A model generated the notes under the pieces. It saw nothing but the letters and a program-made list of their open reading frames with translations. It was not told the origin of the DNA and searched no databases. DNA of 64,000 nucleotides from Chitinophagaceae bacterium UBA7600 (GTDB taxonomy: Bacteria > Bacteroidota > Bacteroidia > Chitinophagales > Chitinophagaceae). Below, in pieces: positions 53,266 to 61,701 of the stretch (the first letter of the stretch is position 1; each line of letters starts with the position of its first letter). The stretch spans positions 1 through 64,000 of the forward strand of contig DLKC01000002.1 of assembly GCA_002478885.1 (NCBI GenBank), given 5' to 3'. The position numbers and the translations under genes were made by a program.

Positions 53266-54528
53266 ATGGAAAGATTTCAGGGGCTTTTTGGAATCGTGCT
53301 TATTCTCGGTCTCTCCTGGCTTGTATCCAATAACCGTGAAAAGATCAATTACCGGCTTGTTGCTAGTGGTATAGGGTTGCAGGTTATTATTGCACTACTT
53401 ATTTTCAAGGTAAGTCTTGTTCAAAGTTTTTTCTCATCCCTGGGAAAAGTAATGGAAAAGATAGAAGCTTTTGCAAGGCAGGGCGCGGCCTTTGTTTACG
53501 GTGGCGTTATCACCCAACAACCAAATGGTAGCGTTGGTAATTATGTTGGAGGCGGATTTGTTTTTGCGTTCAATGTAACGGCAACCATTATACTTGTTTG
53601 CGCACTTGTTGCCATATTTTACCATTTTGGTATTATGCAGAGAATTGTTTCAGCAATCGCCCGTGCCATGAATTATATCATGAAAGTCAGCGGTGCCGAG
53701 GCCTTAAGCAATGTTGCAAGCGCATTTGTTGGACAAGTGGAAGCCCAGGTGATGATACGCCCCTACTTACAAGGTATGACCATGAGCGAGCTACTGGCGA
53801 GTATGAGCGGAAGCCTGGCATGTATTGCCGGCGGTATCCTTGTCGTTTATGCAAATATGGGTGCCCAGGCAGGGATTGATCTGGCGCCAAAGCTCATTAC
53901 AGCAAGTATCATGGCGGCTCCGGGAGCATTGGTTATTTCAAAAATAGTTTTTCCGGAAACCGAAGAAAGCCAAACGATGGCGAAAGTAAAGCTCGAGGTA
54001 AAAAGCAACTATAAAAACGTAATTGATGCTATTTCACATGGCGCTGGCGACGGTTTTAAAATTGCCATGAACGTAATCGCCATGCTTATCGGTTTCATCG
54101 CTGTCATCGCGTTGCTCGACTACCTCCTCAGCAGTATCGGACACCTGCTTCATCTTCCATTCGATCTTACACTTAACTGGATCTTCGGAAAAATATTTTA
54201 CCCTGTTGCCTGGTCAATGGGCATTCCATCAACAGATGTTGGCAATGCAGCCACATTACTCGGCCAAAAGCTTACGGTGAACGAATTCGTTGCTTTTAAA
54301 AGCTTAACCGACAAAGCAGTTCCCATACTAACAGATAAAGGTTTACTTATCGTAAGTATTGCTATTTGCGGTTTCGCCAATTTTAGTAGCGTCGGCATGC
54401 AAATCGGCGGCATTGGAGAATTAGCCCCCGAACGCAGGGGCGACCTCGCCAAACTTGGCCTTAAAGCGTTGTTTTGTGGTACAATGGCCTCCTACCTTTC
54501 TGCAACCATCGCTGGTTTGTTAATGTAA
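53266..54528 (+). CDS. Concentrative nucleoside transporter (CNT/NupC family)
   Basis: A 420-residue inner-membrane protein with about ten hydrophobic segments that imports nucleosides with H+ or Na+. Seen: the CNT core motifs GQVEAQVMIRPYLQGMTMSELLASMSG and the C-terminal ICGFANFSSVGMQIGGIGELAPERRGDLAKLGLKAL. The start is placed at ATG 53266 since the upstream TTG at 53260 has no clear support. Repeat copy 19 starts nine bases after the stop. Confidence 0.93.
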   Translation: MERFQGLFGIVLILGLSWLVSNNREKINYRLVASGIGLQVIIALLIFKVSLVQSFFSSLGKVMEKIEAFARQGAAFVYGGVITQQPNGSVGNYVGGGFVFAFNVTATIILVCALVAIFYHFGIMQRIVSAIARAMNYIMKVSGAEALSNVASAFVGQVEAQVMIRPYLQGMTMSELLASMSGSLACIAGGILVVYANMGAQAGIDLAPKLITASIMAAPGALVISKIVFPETEESQTMAKVKLEVKSNYKNVIDAISHGAGDGFKIAMNVIAMLIGFIAVIALLDYLLSSIGHLLHLPFDLTLNWIFGKIFYPVAWSMGIPSTDVGNAATLLGQKLTVNEFVAFKSLTDKAVPILTDKGLLIVSIAICGFANFSSVGMQIGGIGELAPERRGDLAKLGLKALFCGTMASYLSATIAGLLM

Positions 54529-54536
54529 TTTTTGTT

Positions 54537-54665
54537 CCCGGCTTTTGCACAAAATGGCATCGCCTCTTGCGTCGCACACTTGTACATGAGGCCATTCATC
54601 GGCCGACGATCCAAAAGCTGAAGGGTGCGACGCAACAAAAGCACAATTCCCATACCGCTGCCTGG
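54537..54665. repeat. Dispersed inverted repeat, copy 19 (two arms)
   Basis: Left CCCGGCTTTTGC through CTTGCGTCGCACACTTGTAC; right AAGCTGAAGGGTGCGACGCA through GCTGCCTGG. Shortest spacing between arms in the window. Confidence 0.88.
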
Positions 54666-54726
54666 TACAAATACTTTTACTATTTCTTTACCGCATTTTC
54701 TTTTATTTAGTGAAGCTTTCACTCAA

Positions 54727-54734
54727 TAACTTTG
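54727..54734 (+). promoter_or_regulatory. Possible -7 box of mqnE
   Basis: TAACTTTG matches TAnnTTTG exactly, 18 bases before the ATG. TTTA sequences lie near the -33 position, a weak match. Confidence 0.4.
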
Positions 54735-54752
54735 CGCCTTTAATTCAAGCAT

Positions 54753-55931
54753 ATGACCACGGCAGGCAACAACGTACAGGAACTTATTAATGCAACCAAT
54801 GATATTGATCTAAAAAATGCGGGTGAAAAAATCCTGGCGGGTGAACGCATCAGTTTCAACGAAGGCGTAATGCTTTTCGAGAAAGGCTCACTCTCCTATC
54901 TTGGGGCACTGGCCAACTGGATGCGCGAAAAAATACATGGAAACAAAACTTACTTCAACCGCAACTTTCATATAGAACCCACAAATGTTTGCGTGTTCTC
55001 CTGTGCATTTTGCGCCTATTCCCGCCTTTATGCGCACCGGGAAGAAGGTTGGGAACTCAGCATTGATCAAATGCTTGACCTTGTTAAGAAATATGATGGC
55101 AAACCAATTACTGAAGTGCATATTGTTGGCGGTATTCATCCCAAAATGAACCTCGATTTTTTTGCCGAACTGTTGAAAAAGATAAAAACGCACCGCCCGG
55201 GCTTGCATGTAAAAGCCTTCACCGCTGTTGAATTTGATTATATGTTCCGCAAGGCTAAGCTAAGCGTCGAAGAAGGCATGCAAATGTTGAAGAACGCCGG
55301 ACTCGATTCAATTCCTGGCGGAGGCGCAGAAATCTTTCATCCCGAGATAAGGCAACAAATCTGTGCCGACAAAGTTGATGCAGATGGCTGGCTAAACATT
55401 CACCGAACTGCTCACAAAATGGGCATTCACAGCAACGCTACACTTCTGTACGGACATATTGAAAAATACTGGCACCGCATAGATCACATGGAGCGTTTGC
55501 GCCAGTTGCAGGATGAGACCGGCGGCTTCAATACTTTTATTCCACTTAAGTTTAGGAACAAAGACAACGACATGAGTAATGTGCCCGAAACAAGTGTAGT
55601 TGAAGACATGAAGATGTATGCGGTTTCAAGGTTATACCTGGACAACTTCCCCCATCTAAAGGCATACTGGCCAATGCTTGGCAGGCAAAACGCACAACTT
55701 ACCCTGTCGTTTGGCGTTAACGACCTCGACGGCACAATCGACGACAGCACAAAAATTTATTCGATGGCCGGAAGCGAAGAGCAAACGCCCACTCTCACCA
55801 CTTCGCAGCTTGTATCGCTCATTAAACAGGTAAGAAGAGAGCCGGTTGAACGTGATACGCTGTACAACGAGATACACAATTATAAAGACACTGACATTGT
55901 TGATGCAGATGTTAACCCAATCAATAATTAA
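54753..55931 (+). CDS. mqnE: Aminodeoxyfutalosine synthase
   Basis: A 392-residue radical S-adenosylmethionine enzyme of the futalosine route to menaquinone, joining the MqnA product to the adenosyl radical. Seen: the radical-SAM cluster CxxxCxxC at Cys80, Cys84 and Cys87 (NVCVFSCAFCAYSR), ITEVHIVGGIHP, GLDSIPGGGAEIFH and the late NDLDGTIDDSTKIY stretch, all typical of MqnE rather than MqnC. The other mqn genes are not in the window. Futalosine enzymes fit a Bacteroidota host. Repeat copy 20 follows. Confidence 0.93.
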   Translation: MTTAGNNVQELINATNDIDLKNAGEKILAGERISFNEGVMLFEKGSLSYLGALANWMREKIHGNKTYFNRNFHIEPTNVCVFSCAFCAYSRLYAHREEGWELSIDQMLDLVKKYDGKPITEVHIVGGIHPKMNLDFFAELLKKIKTHRPGLHVKAFTAVEFDYMFRKAKLSVEEGMQMLKNAGLDSIPGGGAEIFHPEIRQQICADKVDADGWLNIHRTAHKMGIHSNATLLYGHIEKYWHRIDHMERLRQLQDETGGFNTFIPLKFRNKDNDMSNVPETSVVEDMKMYAVSRLYLDNFPHLKAYWPMLGRQNAQLTLSFGVNDLDGTIDDSTKIYSMAGSEEQTPTLTTSQLVSLIKQVRREPVERDTLYNEIHNYKDTDIVDADVNPINN

Positions 55932-55971
55932 TTATCTAACGACGTTATCTCAAAAACAGCTTATATTTTTT

Positions 55972-56170
55972 GAGCCCGGCAATGGTATCCCAATTAAGCT
56001 TTTGTTGCGTCGCACACTTGTACAATAGGTCGGGAAGTCGACAAAGACAAAAAAATTCGAAAGCCACTTCCGCAACGATAAAATGCTTACTGGCTTTCGA
56101 TCTATCCGATTTGTATTCGATAGTATAAGTGAGTGACACAACCGGCGATGCCACGAAGCACTGAAGCCGG
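55972..56170. repeat. Dispersed inverted repeat, copy 20 (two arms, variant right arm)
   Basis: Left GAGCCCGGC through GTTGCGTCGCACACTTGTAC; right TATAAGTGAGTGACACAACC, CGATGCCAC and a perfect outer end ACTGAAGCCGG. It lies between convergent genes just before the terminator at 56183. Confidence 0.9.
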
Positions 56171-56182
56171 CAAAATAAAAAT

Positions 56183-56216
56183 AACAAAGGTCGCCAACAT
56201 GTTGGCGACCTTTGTT
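56183..56216. terminator. Strong palindrome, bidirectional terminator between mqnE and susD-type gene
   Basis: Perfect 34-base palindrome starting AACAAAGGTCGCCAAC; flanked by T-rich sequence on the top strand and A-rich on the left, so it can work for the minus-strand susCD transcript and perhaps mqnE. Confidence 0.85.
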
Positions 56217-56231
56217 TTATCAAAAGGAAGT

Positions 56232-57533
56232 TTATTGACCTTCTGTAATAGGGATTGGCATTGCAGACCAAACCTGGTCGCCAGGCCTATCGATCGGTAA
56301 TTCTCCGAGTTTTTGATAACGGCGCATGTCTATCCAGCGATGACCTTCAAAGAACAATGAAAAGCGGCGCTGGTCAAGCATTTCATTAACCAATGCTTCT
56401 TTTTCCATTGCACCTGTATAGTTGCCTATTCCGTGACCATTTCTTACGACATTTATAGCTTTTACGGCTTCATCGAAATTGGCAATTTGAATGTTTGCTT
56501 CTGCATAAATAAGCATGAGCTCTTCATTACGTACGATTGGAATAGGTGCTGTACTTGAAGTGTACACCCAAATATCCCTGTCGCCGGACAGCCCGGCATT
56601 TGACGCAGGGGTAGAGCGCAGTGTTGCTTTTGATATTCTGTCGTCGCCTTCTTCCATATCTGTTACAAACGTTGGATGAGACAGCCGCACTTCACCATTT
56701 TGGTTCTGCGGGAAATAAGCAGAGTTCAATTGGTCGCCGCTTCCTGTGCCAAATACTTCGTAAGCACCTGTGGCAAAGTCGCCCGAGAGGTCAAAGAAAG
56801 AAGCGCCAAGATCAGTTAAGGCAAGATCCCATTTTTGCCTGTAAACATCAACCCTTGCAGCGAGTGCGCGATTAAATTTAATAAAGCCGGTAACATCATC
56901 AAGACCTGCAAAGCCGCTGGTAAGCGGATAAACGATGCTTGATCCGTTGAGGTTATTCTTAGCTTCGTCGAGCAAAGATGCAATGGCTGTGATCGATTCA
57001 TCAAAACTAAGTATTGGACCCAGGTTGTTCGGGTCGGCCACATCTACACGAATTCCGTTTGTGTAAGTAAGATTGAGATTAAGCAAAAGTTCAAAAGCTT
57101 TTATTGTTTTAGCAAACCCGAGATATCCGTTTCGTTCCGCATCGGAAATAAGCGAAGAGTTGGTTGCTGCATCAATAAGCACATTGCAGTTTTTTACCAC
57201 ACGGTAACGTGATGCCCACGGATTGGTTATATAAAAACCGGTATTATTCAAAGGCGCTGAACCTAAAAGCTCGGTGACGTAACGTGGGTCTGCATTTGAG
57301 AATCGGTACATTTCGCGGCCGATTATACCTACGGCATCCAGGTAAAGACCGTCATTATTACGCATACCAGCCAGTGATCCTACCACAAGGCTGTTTAGCT
57401 GGTCTTTTGACGCATTCTTAAGATAGTCTTCTACAGTCGGGCTGTTAAGATTCCCGTATTCTTTTTTGCAGGATGTTATTGAAACCGCGATAAGCAGTAA
57501 TAACACTATTGGAAAATTGACAATTCGTTTCAT
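56232..57533 (-). CDS. SusD/RagB-family surface lipoprotein
   Basis: A 433-residue nutrient-binding lipoprotein, signal ending SITSC (Cys22). It has the SusD helical layout: SPTVEDYLKNASKDQLNSLVVG near the start, TPR-like helices, and a C-terminal NEMLDQRRFSLFFEGHRWIDMRRYQKLGELPIDRPGD, the SusD hallmark. It lids the SusC-type receptor encoded 18 bases upstream in the same transcript. The substrate cannot be told; no glycoside hydrolase accompanies the pair. Confidence 0.93.
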   Translation of the reverse strand: MKRIVNFPIVLLLLIAVSITSCKKEYGNLNSPTVEDYLKNASKDQLNSLVVGSLAGMRNNDGLYLDAVGIIGREMYRFSNADPRYVTELLGSAPLNNTGFYITNPWASRYRVVKNCNVLIDAATNSSLISDAERNGYLGFAKTIKAFELLLNLNLTYTNGIRVDVADPNNLGPILSFDESITAIASLLDEAKNNLNGSSIVYPLTSGFAGLDDVTGFIKFNRALAARVDVYRQKWDLALTDLGASFFDLSGDFATGAYEVFGTGSGDQLNSAYFPQNQNGEVRLSHPTFVTDMEEGDDRISKATLRSTPASNAGLSGDRDIWVYTSSTAPIPIVRNEELMLIYAEANIQIANFDEAVKAINVVRNGHGIGNYTGAMEKEALVNEMLDQRRFSLFFEGHRWIDMRRYQKLGELPIDRPGDQVWSAMPIPITEGQ

Positions 57534-57551
57534 TATGTTCTGTTTATTTTT

Positions 57552-60515
57552 TTAGAAATCAATAGTTATGTTCAGGCTGGCACGTTTTGAAGCCGGATAT
57601 GGGTCAACATCAACACCTGTTGAGAATCCTGTACCGAAGTTGGAAACCTCGGGATCGTAACCGGCGTATTTTGTAAAGGTGATGTAGTTGTTAAGCGCAA
57701 CCCCTACACGCAGGCCGCGAACAACATTACCGGGTATCTTGCTGAACGAATAATATAAACCGATTTCTCTGAAACGCACGTAGCCGGCATCCTGAACAAA
57801 ACCTCTTGCACTGCCACCAAGGAAACTTCCTATTCTTTCAGGACCATTTGGAATATTGTTGCCATTGTCATCAGCATCAAAGTCTGCACTGGTTTGTCCG
57901 AAATCGTTAAGCAGGTTTGTTAAGTTCACATTGTCGCCACCGTTTTTCCAATGAATAAGAAAACGAAGGCTTAACCTGTTTTTGAACGTGATTTCGTTAA
58001 AGGTATTCATTTGGAAAGTGGGTTCCTGGTTGCCAAGTACCACTATTTCACCAGATGGATGTGTAGGCGCATCGTTACCTACGATCTGAGTGGCAGATTT
58101 ACCCTCTTCAATACGGAAGGTTCCAAGGCTTGTGCCAAAAGAACCGAGAATTACCGGAGGAATTGTAAGCTTGGTAACTTTAGAACGGTTGAACCAGAAG
58201 TTTAATGAGGTAGTCCATTTGATGGCTTTTGTAGAAATCGGCTGTGCATTGATGCCAACTTCAAGACCGCTGTTTTGAAGGTCACCCGCATTCACGAATT
58301 TTTGGGAAAACCCGGATGAAGGCGGAACGGTTGCCAGCAAAAGAAAGTCGAAGATTTTTTTCCGGTAATAGGTTATCTCAAAATTCACCTTACTGTTGGC
58401 CATGCTAAAATCTATACCGGTTTCGAATTCAGCTTGTCTTTCAGGCTTAATGTTTGGATCACCGCCTTGCACATTAACAATCGATCCCTGTAGCCCATCT
58501 GTGTTTGAAGACACAAGCGTTGTGAACTTACTTCCATAAGCAGGGAAATTAGCTGACTGCCCGTAGGCTGCTCTCAATTTGATATTGTTGAAAATGCTTT
58601 TATCAAGTACACCGAGTTTTGTAAGATTTAAAGAAGCACCGGCTTTAGGATAAGTATAAAATTTTGTCGCGTCGCCGTTATTGGTCGACCTGTCGAAACG
58701 AACACCGGCATTGACGTTTAATGCATCATTAATGCTTACTTCTTCCTGAACGAAAATACCTTCGTTTTGAAACTTGTTCCTGAATTGCTGACCTGTAAGC
58801 GCTCCGCCCTGGTCAATATTTGATTGGCCTGGCGCAACCTGTGTGGCTACATTTAGCAGGTTATTATAATCACCCGTTTCCTGTGTAACACCGGCAGAAG
58901 TAGTAAATGCAAGATTATCGCTGGCATTGTAAACATTCACAAGTGAAAGGATAGAATTGGTGTTCAGGTTTTGTGTGGCGCCTTGTATAGAGGTTCCTTT
59001 ATTTACATTCTGAAACTGCAGCTCTCTCGGGAACAAAGCAGTCGTGTAGAGACTATAGAAATCTATGCCCCCGCGTCCGATAAGTCTTGTTGTCGACTTA
59101 TTGCTTTTTTGCAAAATGGCATCAAGGTTAATACCAGTCGTAAACCGGTTAACACTTTCATTATTCGTCATCAATGCAATTGTCTGTAAAACATTTGAAG
59201 CAGAGAACGGGTTAATTGGATAGTTGCCATATTGATCAGGATGCAGATCAACGAAGTTTGGCGTTGATGAAAGTGAAATACTGTAGGATGTGCCGGTATT
59301 GTCATTACCTGTTAACCCCCTATCTGACGAAGAATTTACATAATTAGTGCTCAAGCCGATTTTTATATTATCGGTGATTTTATGATCAAGGTTTAAGCGT
59401 AAGCTTGTATTCCGATAACCCGTTCCTTTTACTATACCCTCTTCGTCTTTTTGCGCAGCTGAAAAATAAAAGCTTGTTTTTTCTCCACCTCCGGTTACGC
59501 TTAACACGCTGTTACGCATAAAACCTGTGTTGCCATAAATTTCTTTCTCATAATCGTATAATTTGCCCGCAGCTTTGGCTTCTGTGAACTGCTGACTAAG
59601 CGCAGCGCTTGTTTCCGGATCACTCGACAAACTGCCTGCCGTTTCAGCAGTGAATTGTCTTACCCCCAAAAGGTGCCGCGCTTTTGCAAAACCAAAGTCC
59701 TGTGAAAAACTGATCTTGGTTTTACCCTGCGACCCTCTTTTTGTTGTAATAATGATTACACCGGCAGCAGCTCTTGAACCGTAGATTGCCGCTGCAGAAG
59801 CTCCTTTTAAGATTTCGATGTTTTGAATATCTTCTGCACGCAGATCTGCAATACGGCTACTCGGGTTATCTTGTGTTGATGCGTTACCGCCCGCCGCCGC
59901 CTGTGTCACAGCATTCAGTCCGCCTGAAGTAGCAGTATTATCCATGAATACGCCGTCAACAACATACAAAGGTTGAGTATTCCCAAAGATGGAAGTGACG
60001 CCTCTTAATTTAACTGACAGGCCACCACCCGGTGCGCCACTGTTTGCATTAATATATGCGCCAGGAATTTTTCCATTCAGCGCCGCATCAAAAGTTTGTG
60101 CAGGGGCAACTCCATTTAATTGCTTCGCAGAAATAGTACCCACAGCATTCGAAAGATTTTTCCTTTTTACGGTAGTGGCGAGGCCCATTACAACCACTTC
60201 TTCAAGTTTGCCAATATCTTCCTCCATTTTTATTGAAAGATCACCTGATGCATCACTTACCTTGAAAGTTTGTGATTTAAATCCGGTGAAACTAAAAACG
60301 ATGGAAGCGTTGTCGGCAACCTGTATTTTAAATTTTCCATCGGCATCGGTAACTGTACCCTGTGTAGATTTTAAGACAGAGACACTTACACCGGCCATAG
60401 GAAGCCCGGAAATATCAGTAACCTTTCCTGTTACTGTTTTGCCCTGGGCATAAAGCAAGTCTGGCAGCAGAAAGAGCAGAAAAACGCCTGCCAAGGAAAG
60501 CATCAATTTTCTCAT
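57552..60515 (-). CDS. SusC/RagA-family TonB-dependent receptor
   Basis: A 987-residue outer-membrane transporter. Order: signal peptide (LLYAQ), CarboxypepD_reg-like domain (GKVTDISGLPMAGVSVSVL...SIVFSFTGFKSQTFKV), a LEEVVVMG TonB-box-like segment, plug domain with the SusC signature ISAKQLNG...VDGVFMDN and DLRAEDIQNIEILKGASAAAIYGSRAAAGVIIITTKRG, then the barrel ending in an aromatic residue (LNITIDF). Start chosen at MRKLMLSLAG (60515). It is followed by the SusD gene. Upstream, 265 bases of AT-rich sequence should hold its promoter; I could not pick a clear one. Confidence 0.95.
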   Translation of the reverse strand: MRKLMLSLAGVFLLFLLPDLLYAQGKTVTGKVTDISGLPMAGVSVSVLKSTQGTVTDADGKFKIQVADNASIVFSFTGFKSQTFKVSDASGDLSIKMEEDIGKLEEVVVMGLATTVKRKNLSNAVGTISAKQLNGVAPAQTFDAALNGKIPGAYINANSGAPGGGLSVKLRGVTSIFGNTQPLYVVDGVFMDNTATSGGLNAVTQAAAGGNASTQDNPSSRIADLRAEDIQNIEILKGASAAAIYGSRAAAGVIIITTKRGSQGKTKISFSQDFGFAKARHLLGVRQFTAETAGSLSSDPETSAALSQQFTEAKAAGKLYDYEKEIYGNTGFMRNSVLSVTGGGEKTSFYFSAAQKDEEGIVKGTGYRNTSLRLNLDHKITDNIKIGLSTNYVNSSSDRGLTGNDNTGTSYSISLSSTPNFVDLHPDQYGNYPINPFSASNVLQTIALMTNNESVNRFTTGINLDAILQKSNKSTTRLIGRGGIDFYSLYTTALFPRELQFQNVNKGTSIQGATQNLNTNSILSLVNVYNASDNLAFTTSAGVTQETGDYNNLLNVATQVAPGQSNIDQGGALTGQQFRNKFQNEGIFVQEEVSINDALNVNAGVRFDRSTNNGDATKFYTYPKAGASLNLTKLGVLDKSIFNNIKLRAAYGQSANFPAYGSKFTTLVSSNTDGLQGSIVNVQGGDPNIKPERQAEFETGIDFSMANSKVNFEITYYRKKIFDFLLLATVPPSSGFSQKFVNAGDLQNSGLEVGINAQPISTKAIKWTTSLNFWFNRSKVTKLTIPPVILGSFGTSLGTFRIEEGKSATQIVGNDAPTHPSGEIVVLGNQEPTFQMNTFNEITFKNRLSLRFLIHWKNGGDNVNLTNLLNDFGQTSADFDADDNGNNIPNGPERIGSFLGGSARGFVQDAGYVRFREIGLYYSFSKIPGNVVRGLRVGVALNNYITFTKYAGYDPEVSNFGTGFSTGVDVDPYPASKRASLNITIDF

Positions 60516-60780
60516 GTTTTGATTTTTTGAGTGATTCAATTAAAAACGTGTAATGGTTAAAAAACAATGGTGCAGAACTAAGGGCTTCACCCTGTTCCAC
60601 ACTGGTCGGTTAAATAAAATACGGCTGCTACTATTTCAGCCGCTGGCTGGAAAACTAAATTCGTCTTATGGGTCATTCTGTTGGTTAAATCTCTTTTGTA
60701 GACATATTTCATCTACATTTTGATGCACAAAAAAAAGCATATTTTATTGCTGCCGTAGTTTTTCCAAACGAAAAACCTTG

Positions 60781-61347
60781 TCAACTTCCAACAGGCTGCT
60801 TGCCAAGATAAATATGACTTCCATATCCATTTTCAGCTACTTGCTTAGCCCTTAACGGATAGGAATCCATATCATCGGGAGCATTGGCAGCAAGGCCATC
60901 TACATACCTGTTAAACATGCAAAAAGCAGCGGCAATAAGTACGGTATCATGTATATCGCGATCGGTTGCGCCTGCGGCTTTTGCCTCGGCAATATCTTCT
61001 TTGGTTACAGCCTTGCCACTCACCTGAACTTTACCCGCGAGATGCAACAAAGCTTTTAACTTCCCGGAAACAGGCGCAGCATTATAATCTTTCTTCACCT
61101 GTTCAACCAAAGCACGATCGCCACCCAAATAATGGCAGGCAATTTCTCCATGAGATGTGTGACAATAAAAGCAATCATTTCTATACGAAACAAACGCCCC
61201 GATCAGTTCCCTGTCCGTACGGGATAATCCTTCATTGTCTCGCAGTAAAATTTCTGCAAGCTCATTCATAGGCGCGGCAGTTTCCGGTCTGAACGCCATT
61301 AAGGCTCTTATGCCCGGAAGATTCTCATCAACATTTATATGTGGCAT
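60781..61347 (-). CDS. AhpD/carboxymuconolactone decarboxylase-like protein 1
   Basis: A 188-residue helical protein of the AhpD-like peroxidase-related group. The active-site motif is ELIGAFVSYRNDCFYCHTSH with Glu48-region, Cys59, Cys62 and His66, the usual redox pair and proton relay. The family serves alkylhydroperoxide reduction or related reactions. It is a clear paralogue of the protein at 62977 (both have CxxC and His at the same positions and the same start MPxIxVxxxLPGI). It lies just upstream of the SusC gene but separated by 265 bases. Confidence 0.88.
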   Translation of the reverse strand: MPHINVDENLPGIRALMAFRPETAAPMNELAEILLRDNEGLSRTDRELIGAFVSYRNDCFYCHTSHGEIACHYLGGDRALVEQVKKDYNAAPVSGKLKALLHLAGKVQVSGKAVTKEDIAEAKAAGATDRDIHDTVLIAAAFCMFNRYVDGLAANAPDDMDSYPLRAKQVAENGYGSHIYLGKQPVGS

Positions 61348-61498
61348 TTAAAAATTTTAAGATCAGGAAATATTTTTACTATATGTTTCAAAATCACTTT
61401 TGCCGTGTTACAGGGTAAAACAGTACAACTTTTATTTGGTTGTCACTTGTTCTTAAAAATATATAAGCGTTATTATTTTTCACTCAAAGCTTTTGTAC

Positions 61499-61678
61499 CA
61501 GGCTTTTGTTCAATATTTATCTTCCGTTGCGTCGCACACTTGTGCTGCTGAATCGTTGGTCATCAATATTGGTAAGATGCTCCGCAATAAATATCATTCA
61601 CGATCACACTGCCCAAAAAAGTTCCGAACGATGAACGTAATGCGACGCAACAGGTGACGCCAAAAGCACAGAAGCCGG
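61499..61678. repeat. Dispersed inverted repeat, copy 21 (two arms, diverged right arm)
   Basis: Left CAGGCTTTTG through GTTGCGTCGCACACTTGTGC; right ATGCGACGCAACAGGTGACG then GCACAGAAGCCGG. The right arm has lost part of its CAAGTG inner half. Confidence 0.88.
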
Positions 61679-61701
61679 TAATCAAAACTTCCTTTTCATT
61701 T

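Noticed and set aside
1761..61678. The dispersed repeats as a CRISPR array
   Set aside because: Copies are kilobases apart, in both orientations and between genes; there are no regular spacers and no cas genes.
1761..61678. The dispersed repeats as ordinary rho-independent terminators
   Set aside because: No T tract follows the arms, the loop is up to 140 bases, and several copies lie directly after a separate, classical terminator (copies 4, 7, 12, 13).
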